Position numbers and translations under genes: made by a program. From contig NZ_CP132542.1 of NCBI RefSeq assembly GCF_030845175.1, positions 3,755,501-3,819,500 on the forward strand: a stretch of DNA of 64,000 nucleotides, in the 5' to 3' direction. Each line of letters starts with the position of its first letter. Positions within the stretch are counted from its first letter, which is position 1. Positions 59,744-64,000 of this stretch are shown in pieces. A model generated the notes under the pieces. The model was not told the DNA's origin. It made no database searches and saw only the letters and a list, made by a program, of their open reading frames with translations. The DNA is from Coralliovum pocilloporae. GTDB taxonomy: Bacteria; Pseudomonadota; Alphaproteobacteria; Rhizobiales; Cohaesibacteraceae.

Positions 59744-61315
59744 TTATCTGATCACGCGCAACGGGCTTTCGCCACGGCCCAGATGGTTGTTGATGAACCG
59801 GGTGGTCTCCTCGGCATCGACCGGTTTGCCGAGATGGTAGCCCTGGCCGTACTGGCAGCCCAGATCTTTCAGTATGGACAGCTGCTCCATCTCCTCAATG
59901 CCCTCGGCGGTGGTGTGCAGGCCGAGCCCTTCACCCAGGGACAGGATGGTCTTGACGATCCGCATCTGCTTCTCGTCCGTCTCAAAATTGTTGATGAAGG
60001 ACCGGTCGATTTTGATGCGATCAAAGTTGAGCTGAGACAGTTGTGACAGATTGGAGTAACCGGTGCCGAAATCGTCAAGTGCGATGCGCACGCCCGCATT
60101 GTGCAGGGCCTTGAGGATAAAGCTTGCGGTATCCATGTCCTGTACCAGTGAGGACTCGGTGATTTCCACTTCCAGGCGGTGTGGAGGGAATTCCGCCTCG
60201 CCAAGGATGGAGATGACCCGCAGGCCGACCAGACGGTCGGAGAGCTGAACCGGCGAGAGGTTGAACGACAGGGTCAGATCGTCCGGCCAGGTCTTGGCGT
60301 CGCGACAGGCCTGCAGCAGCAGTTTGTCAGACAGTTCGGTAATAACGCCGATGTCCTCGGCAACCGAGATGAACTTCTCCGGCGGAACAAAACCGTGCCC
60401 GTCGCGGTTCCAGCGTGCCAGAGCCTCAAAGCCGCGCAGTTTGCCGGTCTTGAGGTCGATCAGCGGCTGATAATGGGGTCTGATCTCGTCATTGGCCATG
60501 GCCGCCAGCAGGTCCTGCTCCAGCCTGGAGCGCTCGATGCTCAAGGCCAGCATGGGCGTTTCAAAGAAGGCAATCGTGTTCTTGCCCGACCTTTTGGCGC
60601 TGTACATGGCAAGGTCGGAATTGTGGATGACGTCTTTCAGCGTGTCGCCGTCCTCTGGATATCGAGCCAGGCCGATGCTGGCACCGATGTGGTTGGTGAT
60701 GCCGTCTATGAGGATAGGCTGGGATATATCCGCGTGCAGTTGCTTGGCGATGTCATCGAATTTGGTGGCCTGGGTGAGGCTGACAATGGCCAGGAATTCA
60801 TCTCCACCCAGACGGAAGGCCATTTTCACCGCCTTGTTTGAGGTAATCCGTTCGGCCACCTCTTTCAACAGCCTGTCGCCACCGGCATGACCCAGCAGGT
60901 CATTGGCTTTCTTGAAGCCATCCAGATCAACGGAAATCAGCCCGTATTTCTTGTTGCTGTCCTCCATTGAGCCGTAGTCGGTGCGCTCAATGAACTGTTT
61001 GAGATAATGACGGTTCGGCAGGCCGGTCAGGTTGTCATGCCGCGAGAGCCAGTCGAGATCGCTCTCGGCCTGCAAGCGTCGTTCCATCTCCTTGCGCTGC
61101 CTGAAATGGTAGCGATAGGCATTGAAGAAACCGGCGATGCCCAGCATGATAACCGCAAGGAAAAGCTCGTCGAGATCCCAGCTTTCATGCTCTTCCATAA
61201 AGTCCACAAGCATCTCGAACGCTTCATATTCGGCTCCGATCATCCAGATGACAATCGCGAGGACGAAAACCAGCGTCGGTTCGAGAATATTCGATTTAAG
61301 TAACTGCCCCAACAT
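59744..61315 (-). CDS. GGDEF-EAL c-di-GMP protein with an N-terminal membrane hairpin
   Basis: About 523 residues from ATG 61315. Two TM helices (TLVFVLAIVIWMIGA; LFLAVIMLGIAGFFNAYRY) flank a short acidic loop. An intact GGDEF domain (FRLGGDEFLAI) and an intact EAL domain (FEALARW, FNLSP, EITESS, DDFGTGYS, IKIDRSF, AEGIEE) follow. It may make or degrade c-di-GMP; with both motifs intact the net activity cannot be told. Monocistronic. Confidence 0.92.
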   Translation of the reverse strand: MLGQLLKSNILEPTLVFVLAIVIWMIGAEYEAFEMLVDFMEEHESWDLDELFLAVIMLGIAGFFNAYRYHFRQRKEMERRLQAESDLDWLSRHDNLTGLPNRHYLKQFIERTDYGSMEDSNKKYGLISVDLDGFKKANDLLGHAGGDRLLKEVAERITSNKAVKMAFRLGGDEFLAIVSLTQATKFDDIAKQLHADISQPILIDGITNHIGASIGLARYPEDGDTLKDVIHNSDLAMYSAKRSGKNTIAFFETPMLALSIERSRLEQDLLAAMANDEIRPHYQPLIDLKTGKLRGFEALARWNRDGHGFVPPEKFISVAEDIGVITELSDKLLLQACRDAKTWPDDLTLSFNLSPVQLSDRLVGLRVISILGEAEFPPHRLEVEITESSLVQDMDTASFILKALHNAGVRIALDDFGTGYSNLSQLSQLNFDRIKIDRSFINNFETDEKQMRIVKTILSLGEGLGLHTTAEGIEEMEQLSILKDLGCQYGQGYHLGKPVDAEETTRFINNHLGRGESPLRVIR

Positions 61316-61516
61316 GATATACAACTCTTGATGTTTATTTGCTATCCCTTTGTAATTAAAGATAGAAAATAGTCAGGAGTCATTGTCATTTGGTAAAACT
61401 GACAGGCCTCGACTTTGCGGATTCTATAACAAAGCTAACAAGTGCTTAAAGTCTGTTGAGCCGGGTCGGCCTTGACCCGCTCATCCACTTCTGCAGAAAC
61501 CGGTTGTTGTTTGCTG

Positions 61517-62800
61517 TTACTCCACCGGCTGGCCGTGGAGACGGTTCTCTATCTGCTGGTCCCACATCTGACCATAGGCGCGCATGTGCTGGAGCAGAAG
61601 GTCGCCGTGTTTCTCCCACCAGTCGAGGATGGAGCGGTATTCCACAATCCTGGCCTTGCCATCGGTTATGCGTACCACCGGCCATGAGCCCACCAGCGCG
61701 TTGTCGATGCCGAACAGCTCTTTGCCCCACCAGCGGGCATCGCCGAAAGCGTTGAAGGAGAAACCCTCTGTCTTCATGCCGGTGAGCACCGCAAAGGGGT
61801 CTGTGGTCTGGGCCAGTTCCACCGCCTTGCGCCAGATTTCAAGAATGGAGAAATATTCCCAGGGTACCGCGCTCCATTCGCCCGGATAGCGCAGGTTGAA
61901 TTCCTTGTAGAAATCATTGGGCCGGTCAAACCGGATGCGCGGGTCGTTGAGGGCTTCGTCATCGAAATCGGGGAACTGGAAGATGAAGCCTTCCATGAAC
62001 TCCGTCGAGGTCTTGGCGATCAGTGAATGGTAATTGTCACAGGTGCAGGAGAGCAGTTGTCCCTTGAACCCGGCTCTGAAGGCGGCTTCTGTCAGAGCGT
62101 GAACAAAGGGCTCATAGGTGGTGTCCCAGCAGAGGATATCCGGCTCGTCCTCCAGCATGACAGCCACCATGGCATCCACATCATTCAGATCGCCGGGGAA
62201 GAGAATTTCCCGCGTCACATCCATTCCGGCGGCCTCAAACGCGGCACGGTAGGTAGCAACAGACGGCAGGCCGAGCGCGTCTTTCTGGGCGCAGATAGCG
62301 ACCTTCCTGCAGTCGGGCCGGTTCTCGGCAATCCAGTCGACCCCGGTCACCACATAGATCGGGTGCACCTCACACGGGGCGATCAGATAGGGAATGTCGG
62401 GGCTCAGGTCGCTGGGCAACAGCGTTGTGGCCAGCACCTTCTCCCGGGTCAGGAAATCGCTGATGGCGGGCACCGTGTCGCCGCCCAGCATGACCATCAG
62501 CTTGACCTCGTCCTCATGCACCAGCTTGCGCGCGCCGATAAGCGCCCGGGCCGGGTCATACTGGTCATCAAAGGAGGCGATTTCCACCGGGTGGTTTTCG
62601 TTGCCGACGCGCAGGCCGCCGGCTGCATTGACGTAATCCGCCCACAGAAGCGAGGCATGGATGCCCGGCAGACCCCAGGATGACTGAATGCCCGTAAAAG
62701 GCGCCAGCACACCCACCTTGATCGGCGCGCGACCACGAATGTTGAGACTGGGCATTGTGGCGGTGACAGCCAGATCCGCCCCGAACCGATATGTACTCAC
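61517..62800 (-). CDS. Type-I solute-binding-fold protein lacking a signal peptide (AmiC/UrtA-like)
   Basis: 427 residues starting at GTG 62800 after GGGGGGA. Fold of amide/urea/branched-chain amino acid binding proteins: APIKVGVLAPFTGIQSSWGLPGIHASLLWADYVNAAGGL, FDDQYDPARALIGARKLV and VKLMVMLGGDTVPAISDFLTREK. No Sec or Tat signal precedes the mature-like sequence, so it may be a cytosolic sensor as AmiC is, or it uses an unrecognised signal. No ABC permease genes adjoin it. Confidence 0.75.
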   Translation of the reverse strand: MSTYRFGADLAVTATMPSLNIRGRAPIKVGVLAPFTGIQSSWGLPGIHASLLWADYVNAAGGLRVGNENHPVEIASFDDQYDPARALIGARKLVHEDEVKLMVMLGGDTVPAISDFLTREKVLATTLLPSDLSPDIPYLIAPCEVHPIYVVTGVDWIAENRPDCRKVAICAQKDALGLPSVATYRAAFEAAGMDVTREILFPGDLNDVDAMVAVMLEDEPDILCWDTTYEPFVHALTEAAFRAGFKGQLLSCTCDNYHSLIAKTSTEFMEGFIFQFPDFDDEALNDPRIRFDRPNDFYKEFNLRYPGEWSAVPWEYFSILEIWRKAVELAQTTDPFAVLTGMKTEGFSFNAFGDARWWGKELFGIDNALVGSWPVVRITDGKARIVEYRSILDWWEKHGDLLLQHMRAYGQMWDQQIENRLHGQPVE

Positions 62801-62920
62801 CGGATTCCCCCCTGGGCCACAGATGACCCGTGATTCACATGTGCGGAAGTATATAGACCGTGCGCATGTGCTTTCAACAGAGTTTGGTGCGTGTATCGTG
62901 CTCGAGGCAGTGGGGCTGGC

Positions 62921-63607
62921 TCAGTCCTTTTGTGAGACAGCGCGATACAGGATCCAGATCAGGCCGAGATAGGTGATGGCCAGTGTGGGAATACTTGTGT
63001 TGAAGCCCGGGTCAAATTCGGGAATGCCGAACCGGTCGCGCAGGGACAGGGTGGCAGTCATCGCCATGAACAGGATTGCGTAGACAAAGGCACCGATAAT
63101 CACCATCCGGTTTCTCAGGCTGCGCCTGATGCCTGCAGCGGTTTCCTGTGCGAAATAATACCACAAAGCTGCGATAACTAAGACAGCTTCAATCAGAACA
63201 GCGAGATAGGCATTGGATTCATACAGGCCGAGCCCGACCTGATGCGTATCCTCACCAAAGACGTGATGGGGAAAGCCCGAGAAGAAGTCGAGGATAAAAT
63301 GCCCCATGACCAGCGCCAGCGCTAAAAGGCCAATCACATTGCTTCTGAATATAAACCGTCCAATCAGATAGGCGATGCCAGCCCAAAGGGCCTGAGGCAG
63401 AAGGTCGTGGCTGTAAACCATGTCCACGGCGATATTGCTGATTGTCACGTCAAGAGCGTTTTCCGGGCTGGTGGGTTCCAGTCCGAGATAGTGAAAGATC
63501 AGCCAGAGCAGATCCTGAAACTGCGATACGAGCAGAAAAAACAGCAAAGTCCCGCTTGGATATTTCTGATGGGCAATCAAGGCGGTGGCATAGTGTCCGG
63601 CGAGCAT
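62921..63607 (-). CDS. Multi-pass membrane protein of unknown function
   Basis: About 228 residues from ATG 63607; the open frame extends to 63718 but across the putative operators. It has five to seven TM helices (TLLFFLLVSQFQDLLWLIFHYLG; LWAGIAYLIGRFIF; VIGLLALALVMGHFILDFFSGFPHHVF; AVLIEAVLVIAALWYYF; LAITYLGLIWILYRAV). GHYATALIAHQ at the start and the HFILDFFSGFPHH motif recall YdjM-like metal-dependent membrane hydrolases. It is divergent from a TetR gene and is likely its target. Confidence 0.7.
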   Translation of the reverse strand: MLAGHYATALIAHQKYPSGTLLFFLLVSQFQDLLWLIFHYLGLEPTSPENALDVTISNIAVDMVYSHDLLPQALWAGIAYLIGRFIFRSNVIGLLALALVMGHFILDFFSGFPHHVFGEDTHQVGLGLYESNAYLAVLIEAVLVIAALWYYFAQETAAGIRRSLRNRMVIIGAFVYAILFMAMTATLSLRDRFGIPEFDPGFNTSIPTLAITYLGLIWILYRAVSQKD

Positions 63608-63686
63608 GGTTTTGGCCTCTTTCTGGGCACGTTTGTCTGCCAGGGGGCTGTCAGAGACAAAGCGGCTGGTATTTTTCAGATTAATT

Positions 63687-63706
63687 TCGTACCTATAGTT
63701 ACGAAA
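63687..63706. promoter_or_regulatory. Putative TetR operator 1
   Basis: TTCGTACC-TATA-GTTACGAA, an 8-4-8 inverted repeat, lies in the divergent intergenic region 80 bp upstream of the membrane-protein start. Confidence 0.5.
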
Positions 63707-63722
63707 AGCCAATGTCAATAAT

Positions 63723-63742
63723 TAAATACCATATGGTACGAA
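63723..63742. promoter_or_regulatory. Putative TetR operator 2
   Basis: TAAATACC-ATAT-GGTACGAA has the same 8-4-8 layout and the same GGTACGAA half-site as operator 1. It ends at the base before the TetR start codon. Confidence 0.5.
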
Positions 63743-64000
63743 ATGTCGAAGAACCGAGAAACTGAAAAGAAACCCACCCGCGGGCGTCCCAAAACACTGG
63801 ATCGCGACACTGTGCTGGAGATCGCGCTTGCGGGATATTGGGCTGATGGTCCGACAAATCTGGCGATCGGAGAGATCTGCCAAAGAGCTGGTGTCTCCAA
63901 ACCAGGGCTGTATCGGGAATTCGGCAGTGATGATGGATTGAAGGCAACGGCCCTTGAGCTTTACAGACAGCGGGCTCTGGTTCCGCTCTGGGACATACTG
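63743..64000 (+). CDS. TetR-family regulator, truncated by the window edge
   Basis: The first 86 codons are present. A basic N-terminal tail (MSKNRETEKKPTRGRPKTLD) precedes a TetR HTH (TVLEIALAGYWADGPTNLAIGEICQRAGVSKPGLYREFGSDDGLKATAL-type). The ligand-binding part is outside the window. It probably represses itself and the divergent membrane-protein gene through the two inverted repeats between them. Confidence 0.85.
   Translation, partial: MSKNRETEKKPTRGRPKTLDRDTVLEIALAGYWADGPTNLAIGEICQRAGVSKPGLYREFGSDDGLKATALELYRQRALVPLWDIL

Overview
The window looks like an alphaproteobacterial chromosome segment. This rests on gene content (DUF1403/ScpB pair, membrane-bound PuuD urate oxidase, PQQ-associated ABC cluster, XdhABC) and on dispersed palindromic repeats of the kind common in rhizobia and relatives. 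Genus cannot be fixed from the sequence. Most genes use GC-rich codons. Several isolated, visibly AT-richer blocks (about 17.8-19.6, 23.4-28.2, 30.5-33.6, 35.6-36.1, 48.5-51.7 and 57.6-58.5 kb) look acquired. I saw no rRNA, tRNA, CRISPR array or intact transposase.

Core metabolism: a nearly complete purine-to-glyoxylate pathway is spread over 40 kb. Guanine deaminase, XdhABC and an NCS2 permease lie at 40.5-48.4 kb, PuuD with a divergent LysR gene at 28.2-30.5 kb, and HIU hydrolase, a PuuE-OHCU decarboxylase fusion and ureidoglycolate lyase at 5.6-8.2 kb. The allantoate-degrading step is not in the window. At 10.8-17.8 kb is the accessory set of PQQ alcohol dehydrogenases (two substrate-binding proteins, cytochrome c-550, YVTN propeller, a small Asp-rich exported protein, ABC ATPase and permease), without the dehydrogenase. 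At 51.7-57.6 kb a luciferase-type monooxygenase, a flavin reductase, an MttB-family methyltransferase, two SDRs and a LysR regulator form a probable catabolic cluster. Other genes cover nucleotide-sugar synthesis, c-di-GMP turnover (two GGDEF-EAL proteins), chemotaxis, aminotransferase/Lrp, NUC1 nuclease and a TetR gene cut by the right edge.

Accessory regions: a 10-kb stretch (23.4-33.6 kb) is bounded by inverted copies, about 1 kb each, of one module. The module is a promoter, a structured RNA of about 300 nt, an 11-codon leader ORF and a one-TM protein. The two copies differ by compensatory changes in an RNA stem and, apart from a 4-codon indel, only by synonymous changes in the protein, so both RNA and protein appear to be under selection. 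Between them lie a two-gene HD/dNMP-kinase-like plus nucleosidase operon, a convergent HARE-HTH/Nudix-like gene and a PHP-SMC ATPase of TrlF type. These are candidate nucleotide-based defence genes. A GHKL-ATPase/PD-(D/E)XK protein sits at 48.7 kb. An ACP-like membrane gene is inserted at the 3' end of the ABC permease gene between 156-bp direct repeats that duplicate that gene end.

Repeats are abundant: about ten copies of a 45-bp palindrome, REP-like blocks, two TA-flanked MITE-like elements sharing an internal core, a perfect 20-bp inverted repeat ending in CCTAGG, and RAYT-like remnants around a small exported-protein gene.
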